64,000 nucleotides of DNA from Chlorobiota bacterium. GTDB taxonomy: Bacteria; Bacteroidota; Bacteroidia; Bacteroidales; VadinHA17. The translations under genes were made by a program, and so were the position numbers. The stretch is from assembly GCA_013152085.1 (NCBI GenBank), contig JAADHC010000008.1, forward strand, positions 18,964 through 82,963, in the 5' to 3' direction. Under the pieces are notes generated by a model, which was given only the letters and a program-made list of their open reading frames with translations, was not told the DNA's origin and did not search any database. Positions 1 through 8,827 of this stretch are shown here, piece by piece (the stretch's first letter is position 1; every line of letters begins with the position of its first letter).

Positions 1-78
1 AACATTATTTTCGCATTTATCTGTATCACAAGAAAATAAATCATACCGGCATGTGCTGAACCGAAGGTTGATCTGATA

Positions 79-86
79 TATCTTTG
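79..86 (+). promoter_or_regulatory. Bacteroidota -7 promoter box
   Basis: TATCTTTG fits the Bacteroidota -7 consensus TAnnTTTG and lies about 75 bases before the first gene. No convincing -33 TTTG is seen at the expected distance. It probably drives the small lipoprotein gene and the gpmI operon. Confidence 0.5.
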
Positions 87-159
87 TCCCTGGTAAAAAA
101 ATATCGGATTCATTCCCGATCCCCTTTTAAAAGATTATTTTTGTGGCTTATCTTGTGGT

Positions 160-576
160 ATGACAAAAACGATCCTGATATTGTTGTTGTTTTTCGGATT
201 TCACTGTGGAGGAGATCCGCTGACAGTAATAGATGCAACGGCACAGTCGTTCACCGGAGGGCGGGAACAATCCACATCGGGAATGATCCTGACCGTTTAC
301 TTGCAGGCGAAACGGCCATCACACCGGCTTCATATCGAAAACCTGGTAGTGCTGGGAGATACATTTCCGGCTGTCCTTCGCCACCCCGCAACCGGTGATC
401 TTATCAGGAGGTTTCAAAGAAAGGATACCTTATTGATTAAAGTGACGGTTACCCAGATAACTTTCTCCCGGCAAGAGAAGGATTTTACGGCTTTTGTCGA
501 ATATAAAACCGGAAAAAAGGAAAAGACATTGGCCATTCAAAAGTTCAGGCAGTTGCCTGAGCAGATTCGCAGGTAG
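160..576 (+). CDS. Small exported protein, possible lipoprotein, unknown function
   Basis: A 138-residue protein I do not recognise. The N-terminus ([18 protein letters not shown]) is a hydrophobic signal followed by Cys16, a plausible though non-ideal lipobox. The rest is polar with alternating hydrophobic residues, suggesting a small beta-rich periplasmic domain. It ends 17 bases before gpmI on the same strand and behind a promoter box at 79-86, so it is probably co-transcribed with gpmI. Function is unknown, and the call as a real gene rests on the signal sequence and the operon position. Confidence 0.6.
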   Translation: MTKTILILLLFFGFHCGGDPLTVIDATAQSFTGGREQSTSGMILTVYLQAKRPSHRLHIENLVVLGDTFPAVLRHPATGDLIRRFQRKDTLLIKVTVTQITFSRQEKDFTAFVEYKTGKKEKTLAIQKFRQLPEQIRR

Positions 577-593
577 TAGTAAATCTGAATGAT

Positions 594-2120
594 ATGACGC
601 AGAAAAGAGTTTTATTAATGATCTTAGACGGTTGGGGCAAAGGTGACGGCTCACATGCCGATGTTATTGCACAGGCCGATACTCCGAATATGAACCGCCT
701 GGAGGGTCAGTTTCCTCATGCACAACTGCAGGCTTCAGGTGAAAATGTCGGCCTTCCGGAAGGACAAATGGGAAATTCTGAAGTGGGACATTTGAATATC
801 GGGGCTGGCAGGGTCGTATACCAGGACCTGGTAAAAATCAATAAAGCTGTCAGAGACGGGAGTATCAAAAAGAATCCTGTACTTACTGAAGCCTTCCGTT
901 ATGCCTGTAAGAATAAAAAATCCGTTCATTTTATAGGGCTGGTGTCTGATGGCGGGGTACATTCACTCGATCGCCATCTGTATGCTTTGTGTGATATGAC
1001 AAAGGATATGGGTATCGAACAGGTATATATTCATGCCCTGACCGATGGACGGGATACGGATCCGCATAGTGGCCTGGGATACCTGAAAAATCTGCAGGAT
1101 TATCTCTCTCATTCAAACGGAGTGATTGCAACGGTTACCGGAAGATATTATACAATGGACAGGGATAACCGCTGGGAACGGATCAAGGAGGGTTACGATG
1201 CCATGGTGTATGGTAAGGGAAATAAATCAGACAATATCCTTGATGCCGTAAAAGCATCCTATGATGAGGGCGTGACAGATGAATTTATAAAACCCGTTAT
1301 TCGTGTGGATGAAACCGGGAATCCGGTTGGTATGATCCTTCCGGAGGATGTGGTGGTTTGCTTTAATTTCCGTACCGACCGGCTTCGGGAGATTACCATT
1401 GCCCTGACCCAGAAAGATATGCCCGAACATGGATTGAAAACCATACCGTTGTATTACCTGACGATGACCCGTTATGATGACTCATTCAAAGGAATTCATA
1501 TTGTTTATGACAAGGAAAATGTCAGAAATACGCTTGGGGAACTGGTTGCCCTTGCCGGTAAAAAACAAATACGGATTGCAGAAACTGAAAAATATGCTCA
1601 TGTAACTTTCTTTTTTTCCGGAGGAACAGAGGAGGAATTTCCCGGTGAGAAACGCATTCTGATTCCTTCACCCAAGGTGGCCACGTATGACCTGCAACCT
1701 GAAATGAGTGCCTTTAAGGTTAAAGATGCCATTGTAAAATCCATTAATAAGAAAGAAGCCGATTTTATCTGTCTTAATTTTGCCAATGGAGATATGGTTG
1801 GACACACCGGAGTTTATGAAGCAATACGTAAAGCTGTTGAGACCGTGGATACCTGTGTGGGAGATGTGGTAAATGCTGCACGTAAAAACGGGTATGAGGT
1901 CGTAATCATTGCTGATCATGGCAATGCTGATTATGCGGTGAATCCCGACGGTTCTCCCAATACGGCACATTCGCTCAATCCGGTTCCCATCATTGCCGTG
2001 ACTGACAGGGTTACAAAAGTGGTTAACGGGATCCTGGCGGATGTGGCCCCCAGCATCCTGTCTTTATTGGGTATGGATATCCCGGATGAGATGACAGGGA
2101 AAAAACTGTTTCATTTTTAA
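594..2120 (+). CDS. gpmI: 2,3-bisphosphoglycerate-independent phosphoglycerate mutase
   Basis: Interconverts 3- and 2-phosphoglycerate in glycolysis and gluconeogenesis; cytoplasmic, Mn-dependent. At 508 residues it has the usual length for the family. The metal-binding motif LDGWG (Asp12) is at the N-terminus, the phosphorylated Ser62 lies in [10 protein letters not shown], and the second metal site ADHGN is near residue 440, as in alkaline-phosphatase-superfamily mutases. The DUF3109 gene starts 8 bases after the stop and the dipeptidase follows, forming a compact operon. Confidence 0.97.
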   Translation: MTQKRVLLMILDGWGKGDGSHADVIAQADTPNMNRLEGQFPHAQLQASGENVGLPEGQMGNSEVGHLNIGAGRVVYQDLVKINKAVRDGSIKKNPVLTEAFRYACKNKKSVHFIGLVSDGGVHSLDRHLYALCDMTKDMGIEQVYIHALTDGRDTDPHSGLGYLKNLQDYLSHSNGVIATVTGRYYTMDRDNRWERIKEGYDAMVYGKGNKSDNILDAVKASYDEGVTDEFIKPVIRVDETGNPVGMILPEDVVVCFNFRTDRLREITIALTQKDMPEHGLKTIPLYYLTMTRYDDSFKGIHIVYDKENVRNTLGELVALAGKKQIRIAETEKYAHVTFFFSGGTEEEFPGEKRILIPSPKVATYDLQPEMSAFKVKDAIVKSINKKEADFICLNFANGDMVGHTGVYEAIRKAVETVDTCVGDVVNAARKNGYEVVIIADHGNADYAVNPDGSPNTAHSLNPVPIIAVTDRVTKVVNGILADVAPSILSLLGMDIPDEMTGKKLFHF

Positions 2121-2128
2121 CGGAGGAT

Positions 2129-2710
2129 ATGATCCAAATTGATAATACCCTGGTTAGTCTCGATGTAATCGAAAAAATGTTTGTTTGCAATCTGTTCCGT
2201 TGCAGGGGAATGTGTTGTGTCCATGGCGAATCCGGTGCTCCGCTGGAAGGTGAAGAAGCAGACATTCTCACAAAGCTTTTGCCGGTTATCCGTCCGTATC
2301 TCCGGCCAGAAGGGCTTGCAGCCATTGATGAACAGGGAACATCCATGATCGATTCCGACGGAGACCTGGTTACCCCGCTGATACAAAACCGCGAGTGTGC
2401 CTATACGGTCATCGAAAACGGTATCTATAAGTGCGGTATTGAAAAAGCATATTACGGCAGGAAAATTGCTTTCAGGAAACCTGTTTCCTGTCATTTGTAT
2501 CCTGTCCGGATCAGGAAATACGAGGCGTATGATGCCGTTAACTTCGAATACTGGTCGCACTGCAATCTGGCTGTGGAAAAGGGAGAAGAAACCGGCACCC
2601 CGGTTTATGTTTTTCTGAAAGATGCATTGATCCGCAAATATGGCAGGAAATGGTTCGGGAAGCTGGTCACGGCGGCTCATAAATACATAAAAACAAAACA
2701 ACTAAAATAG
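2129..2710 (+). CDS. DUF3109 family cysteine-rich protein
   Basis: A 193-residue cytoplasmic protein of the DUF3109 family, widespread in Bacteroidota and of unknown function. It has several Cys residues in paired settings, including CRGMCC near residue 28, RECAY and YKCG mid-protein, SCHLYP and SHCN. The pattern resembles the zinc or iron-sulfur binding YkgJ-like proteins, so metal binding is likely but unproven. It lies between gpmI and the M20 dipeptidase with short gaps (8 and 10 bases), so all three are probably one transcript. Confidence 0.85.
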   Translation: MIQIDNTLVSLDVIEKMFVCNLFRCRGMCCVHGESGAPLEGEEADILTKLLPVIRPYLRPEGLAAIDEQGTSMIDSDGDLVTPLIQNRECAYTVIENGIYKCGIEKAYYGRKIAFRKPVSCHLYPVRIRKYEAYDAVNFEYWSHCNLAVEKGEETGTPVYVFLKDALIRKYGRKWFGKLVTAAHKYIKTKQLK

Positions 2711-2720
2711 TATTATAACG

Positions 2721-4094
2721 ATGGAACAGATCAGGCAATATGTAGATACCAACAGGCAAAAGTTTCTGGACGAACTTTTCGAGCTTCTAAGAATCCCTTC
2801 CATCAGCGCCCGTCCCGGGCATAATAAGGATATGATCGCTGCCGCTGAATATATAAGGGGAAAACTTTTAGAAGCCGGAGCCGACAAGGCAGAAGTGATG
2901 AAAACCGACGGACATGATGTGATCTTTGCTGAAAAAACAGTTGATAAGGCTGCACCGACAGTGCTGGTTTACGGACATTACGATGTACAACCGGTTGAAC
3001 CTCTTGATTTATGGGAATCTCCTCCTTTTAAGCCCGAAGTACGTGATGATAAAATTTATGCCCGTGGAGCAGATGATGACAAAGGGCAGATGTTTATGCA
3101 TATAAAAGCTTTTGAACTAATGAACCGCCTGGGAACTTTGCCCTGTAATGTTAAATTTATGATTGAAGGAGAGGAAGAGATCGGTTCACCGAGCCTGAAA
3201 AAATTCTGTGCCTCACACAAGGATCTTCTGAAAGCAGATGTAATTCTGATTTCAGATACCACGATGATTGCTCAGGATATTCCTTCCATTACCGTAGGAT
3301 TGCGTGGTCTGGCTTATATGGAAGTTGAAGTTACCGGCCCTGACCGGGACCTTCACTCAGGTCTTTATGGCGGAGCGGTGATGAACCCGGTTAATGCACT
3401 GGCAAAAATGATTGCTTCACTGACTGATACGAATAACCGTATCACTATTCCGGGATTTTATGATGACGTTTTGGAGGTATCCGATGAGGAACGTAATGAG
3501 ATGGCCAAGACCCCTTTTGACATTGAAGAATGGAAAGAAGCTATTGGAATCGACAGGGAAGTGGGGGAAACAGGGTTCTCTACCACGGAACGTACCGGAA
3601 TCCGGCCTTCACTGGATGTAAATGGGATATGGGGAGGCTATACCGGAGAAGGGGCGAAGACTGTACTTCCGGCAAAAGCCTGTGCAAAAATTTCAATGCG
3701 TCTGGTACCCAATCAGAATTCTGAAAAGATCAGTGAACTGTTTGCCCGGCACATCGACTCTGTTGTTCCCGAAGGAGTAACGGTAAAGGTTAAAAGTTTG
3801 CATGGTGGCGAAGGGTATATCAGCCCGATAAATACCATTGCCTATCAGGCAGCCAGCAAAGCATGCGAAGCGACTTTTGGTAAAAAGCCCGTCCCCGTTC
3901 GCAGTGGCGGGAGCATCCCCATCGTGGCTGATTTTGAAGAAGTACTGGGTATAAAATCCATTCTTCTCGGTTTTGGGCTGGAGTCGGATGCCATCCATTC
4001 CCCCAATGAAAATTACCCTTTATTCAACTTTTATAAAGGTATCGAAACCATCCCCGTGTTTTATAAATTCTTTACGGAAATGAGCAAGGGATAA
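2721..4094 (+). CDS. M20 family dipeptidase
   Basis: A 457-residue zinc metallopeptidase of the M20 (PepV/carnosinase-like) family, probably a cytoplasmic dipeptidase since no signal peptide is present. The first metal ligand is in YGHYDVQP, followed by the bridging Asp in ARGADDDKGQ, the catalytic Glu pair in EGEEEIGS, and a late His in the HSPNE segment near residue 430. The lid/dimerisation domain sits between residues about 195 and 370. It is the last gene of the gpmI operon and is followed by a terminator-like hairpin. Confidence 0.93.
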   Translation: MEQIRQYVDTNRQKFLDELFELLRIPSISARPGHNKDMIAAAEYIRGKLLEAGADKAEVMKTDGHDVIFAEKTVDKAAPTVLVYGHYDVQPVEPLDLWESPPFKPEVRDDKIYARGADDDKGQMFMHIKAFELMNRLGTLPCNVKFMIEGEEEIGSPSLKKFCASHKDLLKADVILISDTTMIAQDIPSITVGLRGLAYMEVEVTGPDRDLHSGLYGGAVMNPVNALAKMIASLTDTNNRITIPGFYDDVLEVSDEERNEMAKTPFDIEEWKEAIGIDREVGETGFSTTERTGIRPSLDVNGIWGGYTGEGAKTVLPAKACAKISMRLVPNQNSEKISELFARHIDSVVPEGVTVKVKSLHGGEGYISPINTIAYQAASKACEATFGKKPVPVRSGGSIPIVADFEEVLGIKSILLGFGLESDAIHSPNENYPLFNFYKGIETIPVFYKFFTEMSKG

Positions 4095-4111
4095 GATTCC
4101 TTTCCAAAGTC

Positions 4112-4146
4112 AAACAAACCTGTTCCCGGAGCAGGGTTTGTTTATA
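4112..4146 (+). terminator. Terminator-like hairpin after the dipeptidase gene
   Basis: AAACAAACCTG pairs with CAGGGTTTGTTT across a 9-base loop, with one bulged C. The T-rich right arm runs into TTTAT. It lies 18 bases after the dipeptidase stop and would end the gpmI operon. Confidence 0.55.
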
Positions 4147-4169
4147 TTAACACTGTATATTTATTCAAT

Positions 4170-4244
4170 ACCCCTAATAAAAACAGGGGTGGTTTAAAAA
4201 AATGTTGGTAAATTATCAAATTATACCCCTGAAATAATTGGGGT
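4170..4244. promoter_or_regulatory. Two ACCCC/GGGGT dyads upstream of glutamine synthetase
   Basis: ACCCC-N11-GGGGT at 4170-4190 and ACCCC-N10-GGGGT at 4225-4244 have the same arms, with centres about 54 bases (roughly five helical turns) apart. Relative to the TSS predicted from the -7 box at 4261-4268, the centres are near -92 and -37. Neither is followed by a T run, so they look like paired operators for a dimeric nitrogen regulator rather than terminators. The regulator is unknown. Confidence 0.5.
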
Positions 4245-4260
4245 CAAATAAAATTGTGTT

Positions 4261-4268
4261 TATATTTG
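4261..4268 (+). promoter_or_regulatory. -7 promoter box of glutamine synthetase III
   Basis: TATATTTG matches TAnnTTTG. It predicts transcription starting near 4272, after the in-frame ATG at 4238 but before the ATG at 4292. This decides in favour of the downstream start for glnN. Confidence 0.65.
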
Positions 4269-4291
4269 GCAAAATTTTAAATATAAATCTT

Positions 4292-6484
4292 ATGGCACAG
4301 TTTAGAACCCTTGCTTTTCAGGAGTTGTTAAAAAGAAAACCCCGGAAGGTTATTCCCCCTTCAAACGAAATTTCCGATTATTATGGTACGAATGTTTTTG
4401 ACCTGAAAAAGATGGAAAGATATCTTTCCAGGGAGGCATACAAAAGCGTAAAACAGGCGATTGTTGAGGGAACACATATTGAGAGAAAAATGGCCGACCA
4501 CGTAGCTGCCGGGATGAAGGAATGGGCTGTGGACAATGGGGCTACGCATTATACCCACTGGTTTCATCCTTTAACGGATGCCACGGCAGAGAAACATGAC
4601 GGGTTTATTGAGTTTGGGGATTCGCTCGGACTGGTGGAAAATTTTTCCGGCGAATTGCTTGTTCAACAGGAACCGGATGCTTCCAGTTTTCCCAGTGGCG
4701 GTATCCGTAACACTTTTGAAGCCCGCGGATACACAGCCTGGGATGTATCTTCCCCGGCATTTCTGGTAGGTACAACCCTGTGTGTTCCTACCGTCTTTGT
4801 CTCTTATACGGGAGAAGCCATTGATTATAAAGCACCGTTGCTCCGGGCGCTTTTTGAACTGGATAAAGCTGCCGTCGAAGTATGCCATTATTTTGACAAG
4901 AATATTACAAAGGTTTATGCTACGCTCGGTTGGGAACAGGAATATTTCCTGGTGGATGAAGCGCTGTTTAATGCGCGTCCCGATCTGATCCTTACCGGAC
5001 GGACGCTGGTAGGACATCAGTCACCCAAAGACCAGCAGCTCGAAGATCACTATTTCAGTTCTATTCCCGAACGTGCCATGGCTTTTATGGAAGATTTTGA
5101 AATGGAGGCCTATAAACTGGGAATTCCCGTAAAAACTCGTCATAATGAAGTGGCGCCAAATCAGTTTGAATGCGCTCCTATCTTTGAGGAAGCAAACCTG
5201 GCCAATGACCATAATCAGCTTATTATGGACCTGATGAAGCGTATTGCCCGCCGTCATAATTTCCGGGTGTTGTTTCATGAAAAGCCCTTCGGGGGGATCA
5301 ATGGTTCCGGGAAACACAACAACTGGTCCCTGTCAACAAATACCGGGATAAATCTGTTATCCCCCGGAAAAAATCCCAAGAGGAACCTCCAGTTCCTGAC
5401 CTTCCTGGTGAATGTGGTCAAAACAGTGTATGACAATCAGGACCTTTTACGGGCAAGTATCCTGAATGCAGGAAATTCACACCGCCTGGGTGCCAATGAA
5501 GCCCCGCCGGCGATCATTTCCGTTTTTCTCGGTTCTACCCTCTCACGGGTGCTGGATGAAATTGTTCAAAAAGTTCCGGACAAGAAAATGACACCCGAGG
5601 AAAAAACAGAGCTTAAACTGGGTATCGGGAAAATCCCGGAGATTATTCTTGACAATACCGACCGTAACCGGACCTCTCCTTTTGCATTTACCGGGAATAA
5701 GTTTGAATTCCGGGCTGTCGGTTCAGCTGCAAATTGTGCCGGCCCGATGACAATATTAAATGCTGCACTGGCTTACCAACTGAAAGAATTTAAAAAGGAA
5801 GTGGATAAACTGGTGGAGAAGAAAAGCATGAAAAGTGATGAAGCAATATTTCAGGTTCTGACCAAATATATTGTTGCGTCCGAAAAAATCCGTTTTGAAG
5901 GAGACAATTATTGTGACGCCTGGAAAAAAGAAGCGGAGAAAAGAGGTCTGACCAATGTTACCAGCGTACCGGAATCACTCATGAATTATTTTACTCCGCA
6001 GGCGAAAAAAGTTCTGATTAAAAACGGTATTTTCAAGGAGCGTGAACTGAAAGGCCGTGTGGAAGTTGAATTTGAGAAATTTACAAAAAAGGTCCAGATT
6101 GAAGCCCGCGTACTCGGCGACCTGGTTATAAACCATATTGTTCCCACAGCCGTTCAGTATCAGAACAGACTGATCGAGAATGTTCGGGGCCTGAAAGAGA
6201 TCTTTTCCGAAAAAGAATTCCTTGAGCAGGCCGGTGAACGGATGGAACTGATCAAGGAAATATCAGGCCACATTACCTTTATTAAATCAAAGGTGAACGA
6301 GATGATCGAGGCAAGAAAAGTTGCCAATAAAATAGAAAATGAAAAAGAAAAAGCCTTTGCTTACGACCGGACCGTTCGTCCCTTTCTGGATCAGATCAGA
6401 TATCATGTCGATAAACTGGAAATGGTTGTGGACGATGAAATGTGGGTCTTGCCGAAATACAGGGAGTTGCTCTTTACCATATAG
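4292..6484 (+). CDS. glnN: Type III glutamine synthetase
   Basis: Makes glutamine from glutamate, ammonia and ATP in the cytoplasm; the main ammonia-assimilation enzyme in many Bacteroidota. With the start at 4292 (MAQFRTLAFQ) it is 730 residues, typical for the long dodecameric GSIII class. The GSIII N-terminal domain is followed by the catalytic part with WEQEYFLVD, RHNEVAPNQFE, INGSGKHNNWS and FRAVGSAANC. An in-frame ATG at 4238 precedes the predicted transcription start and is rejected. It is a single-gene unit with its own promoter, two upstream dyads and a downstream terminator, so nitrogen control of transcription is likely. Confidence 0.95.
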   Translation: MAQFRTLAFQELLKRKPRKVIPPSNEISDYYGTNVFDLKKMERYLSREAYKSVKQAIVEGTHIERKMADHVAAGMKEWAVDNGATHYTHWFHPLTDATAEKHDGFIEFGDSLGLVENFSGELLVQQEPDASSFPSGGIRNTFEARGYTAWDVSSPAFLVGTTLCVPTVFVSYTGEAIDYKAPLLRALFELDKAAVEVCHYFDKNITKVYATLGWEQEYFLVDEALFNARPDLILTGRTLVGHQSPKDQQLEDHYFSSIPERAMAFMEDFEMEAYKLGIPVKTRHNEVAPNQFECAPIFEEANLANDHNQLIMDLMKRIARRHNFRVLFHEKPFGGINGSGKHNNWSLSTNTGINLLSPGKNPKRNLQFLTFLVNVVKTVYDNQDLLRASILNAGNSHRLGANEAPPAIISVFLGSTLSRVLDEIVQKVPDKKMTPEEKTELKLGIGKIPEIILDNTDRNRTSPFAFTGNKFEFRAVGSAANCAGPMTILNAALAYQLKEFKKEVDKLVEKKSMKSDEAIFQVLTKYIVASEKIRFEGDNYCDAWKKEAEKRGLTNVTSVPESLMNYFTPQAKKVLIKNGIFKERELKGRVEVEFEKFTKKVQIEARVLGDLVINHIVPTAVQYQNRLIENVRGLKEIFSEKEFLEQAGERMELIKEISGHITFIKSKVNEMIEARKVANKIENEKEKAFAYDRTVRPFLDQIRYHVDKLEMVVDDEMWVLPKYRELLFTI

Positions 6485-6522
6485 CAGAAGATTTTCTGCC
6501 GTGCAGATTCGATATATATCGG

Positions 6523-6559
6523 AGGTTGCCTGTCATCATGCGGGCAACCTTCTTTTTTT
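6523..6559 (+). terminator. Rho-independent terminator of glnN
   Basis: AGGTTGCC (6523-6530) pairs perfectly with GGCAACCT (6543-6550) across a 12-base loop and is followed by TCTTTTTTT. It lies 39 bases after the glnN stop. Confidence 0.85.
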
Positions 6560-6713
6560 ACCCCGAAAAAATATTTACTTTTAACCTGTCGTTAAAGATA
6601 ATGAAATGGGAAAACAGCACATCGTTTGTTGGGGGTCCCTTGTTTGAAGTTTTCCCTGATGATAACCATTGATCGTTGTCCCGGGTTGATTTATCTTATT
6701 TAACACGCAGCGG

Positions 6714-8708
6714 ATGAAAAAATTATGTTGGATGTTGATGATCTTTGCCATGGTTCTGCCGCCATTGCATGCACAGAAGAAAAAGATGGAAAAAGCCAAT
6801 GAAGCGTTCCAGGCCGGTGAATATTACGATGCTATTGACCTCTATAAAGATACGTATTCAATGGTAAAGAATAAAGACGTAAAAACCGAAATCGTCTTTA
6901 AGATTGCCGAATGTTACCGGTTGACGAATGAGCCGGTGAAAGCGGAACTCTGGTATAAAAAAACAATCGACAGGGGTTATCCGGATCCGATAGCTGTACT
7001 TTATTATGCGCAGAGCAAGCAAAAAAACGGGAAATACGAAGAGGCTATTGAAGAGTTTAAAAAATATCGTCAACTGGTGCCCAATGATCCACGAAGCAAT
7101 GAAGGGATCAGATCCTGCGAGCTGGCACTACAATGGCTGGACCATCCTGTGGGATACCAGGTGACAGAGATGAAATTCTTTAATTCGCGGGGAAACGACT
7201 TTGCTCCTGCGTATGCCCGCGATGATTACCAGGTCGTCTATTTTACCTCATCGCGTGATGAAGCTATGGGAAACAAAATTCATGGTGCCACCGGCCAGAA
7301 TTTTTCCGATATTTTTGTTTCTACCCGCGACCGCAAGGGGCGGTGGAGTACACCGGAACCCCTGCCTGAACCGGTAAATACGGAGTTTGAAGAAGGAACC
7401 CCTTCTTTTACGGATAATTATAATACCATGTATTTTACGCGGTGCGAGGTCAACAAGCGTAAGCGCCTCGGATGCAGGATCATGGTTACCAAAGCTACGG
7501 GTAAGAAACCCAACGAATGGTCCAAACCGGAACCTTTAAACCTGCTTCCTGACAGTCTTGTGGAAGCACATCCTGCAATCAGTGCCGACGGTCTGACATT
7601 ATATTTTGTATCAAATATGGACGGTGGATATGGCGGGAAAGATATCTGGCGTGTTACCCGTTTCAGCGCTTCGGATAAATGGGGAGAACCGGAAAATCTT
7701 GGCCCCGATATCAATACCGAAGAAGATGAAATGTTTCCGTTTATTCATCCGGACGGTACGCTCTATTTTGCTTCTGATGGCCATCCCGGTATGGGCGGGC
7801 TGGATATTTTCAGGGCCAAAGAACAGGAAGACGGCAGATGGAATGTTGAAAATATGAAATCCCCGATAAATTCATCTGCTGATGATTTTGGGATCGTTAT
7901 AGAAAATGAAGAAGAAAAAGGATTCTTTTCCTCTTCAAGAAAAGGAAGAGCGAATGATGATATCTATGCCTTTGTCCTGCCTCCCCTGCGATTTAGTGTA
8001 ACCGGGGTAATCCGGGATGTTCGCACGGACGAAATTATTCCCGAAGCTTCCATTCGCCTGATTGGCAGTGATGGCCTTACCCTTAAAGACCAGGCGTCAG
8101 CACAGGGAACATTTAAGTTTCTGCTGAAACCCAACACCGATTATATCTTTATTGCTTCCAAAAAGGGTTACCTGAACGGGAAAGTCCGGGAAACAACCAA
8201 AGGACTTACCCAAAGTAAAGAACTTAAAGCAACCATCCTTCTTGCCTCCATAGAAAAACCGATTGAAATACCCAATATCTATTACGATTTCGGGAAGTGG
8301 GATTTACGGCCTGAATCAATGGTTGCCCTGGATAACCTCGTAGAGATACTGAATGATAATCCGAATATCGTGATTGAGCTCAGGTCGCATACCGACTCAA
8401 GGGATACCGAAGCATTTAACCTGACATTATCGCAGAAAAGAGCCCAATCAGTGGTGGATTATCTGATTCAGAAAGGCATTGATCCGGCACGCCTGGTGGC
8501 CAAAGGATATGGCGAGTCGACACCGAAAACCGTGGATAAAAAACTGGCAGCCCAGTATCCTTTCCTGAAAGAAGGAGATGTGCTTACGGATCAGTTTGTA
8601 CATGCTTTATCTGACATCCAGCAACAGGAAATCTGTTATCAGATCAACCGGCGTACCGAGTTCCAGGTGTTGCGTACAGATTACAAAGCCGGGGATAATA
8701 AAAAATAA
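6714..8708 (+). CDS. PorE-like OmpA family protein (TPR, beta-propeller, CRD, OmpA)
   Basis: A 664-residue exported protein with signal peptide ending near HAQKKK. Domain order is TPR-like helices (about 25-120), PD40/WD40-like propeller repeats (about 150-415; recurring TLYFVSN, TLYFASD and GGYGGKDIW / GMGGLDIF phrases), a carboxypeptidase-regulatory-like Ig domain (about 425-505), and a C-terminal OmpA peptidoglycan-binding domain (about 520-655, with ELRSHTDSR and NRRTEF). This order and length match PorE of the type IX secretion system of Porphyromonas, which anchors the complex to peptidoglycan. No other T9SS gene is nearby, so it could be a paralogue. Confidence 0.8.
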   Translation: MKKLCWMLMIFAMVLPPLHAQKKKMEKANEAFQAGEYYDAIDLYKDTYSMVKNKDVKTEIVFKIAECYRLTNEPVKAELWYKKTIDRGYPDPIAVLYYAQSKQKNGKYEEAIEEFKKYRQLVPNDPRSNEGIRSCELALQWLDHPVGYQVTEMKFFNSRGNDFAPAYARDDYQVVYFTSSRDEAMGNKIHGATGQNFSDIFVSTRDRKGRWSTPEPLPEPVNTEFEEGTPSFTDNYNTMYFTRCEVNKRKRLGCRIMVTKATGKKPNEWSKPEPLNLLPDSLVEAHPAISADGLTLYFVSNMDGGYGGKDIWRVTRFSASDKWGEPENLGPDINTEEDEMFPFIHPDGTLYFASDGHPGMGGLDIFRAKEQEDGRWNVENMKSPINSSADDFGIVIENEEEKGFFSSSRKGRANDDIYAFVLPPLRFSVTGVIRDVRTDEIIPEASIRLIGSDGLTLKDQASAQGTFKFLLKPNTDYIFIASKKGYLNGKVRETTKGLTQSKELKATILLASIEKPIEIPNIYYDFGKWDLRPESMVALDNLVEILNDNPNIVIELRSHTDSRDTEAFNLTLSQKRAQSVVDYLIQKGIDPARLVAKGYGESTPKTVDKKLAAQYPFLKEGDVLTDQFVHALSDIQQQEICYQINRRTEFQVLRTDYKAGDNKK

Positions 8709-8793
8709 AACGGACTGCATCTGGCGTAGTGTATGCCTGAATGTGTATGAAGCGACTTTAAAATCATGCTTCGGCAGTGTTTAAAATTTCGGT

Positions 8794-8801
8794 TAAATTT
8801 G
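8794..8801 (+). promoter_or_regulatory. -7 promoter box of purM
   Basis: TAAATTTG fits TAnnTTTG and predicts a start near 8805. The ATG at 8816 would leave a leader of about 11 bases and the ATG at 8828 about 23. Confidence 0.55.
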
Positions 8802-8827
8802 TTCCTTAATTCAATTTGCTTTTTATA

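Noticed and set aside
84..398. Open frame overlapping the first small lipoprotein gene
   Set aside because: No signal or domain; basic, Arg-rich translation typical of a wrong frame. The frame starting at 160 has a signal peptide and leads into the operon.
4170..4244. The two dyads as terminators
   Set aside because: No T run follows either dyad, and a hairpin with a T-rich end already lies at 4112-4146 after the dipeptidase gene.
4238..4291. Upstream in-frame start of glutamine synthetase
   Set aside because: The -7 box TATATTTG lies inside this stretch, so it would not be on the transcript; the family N-terminus begins at 4292.
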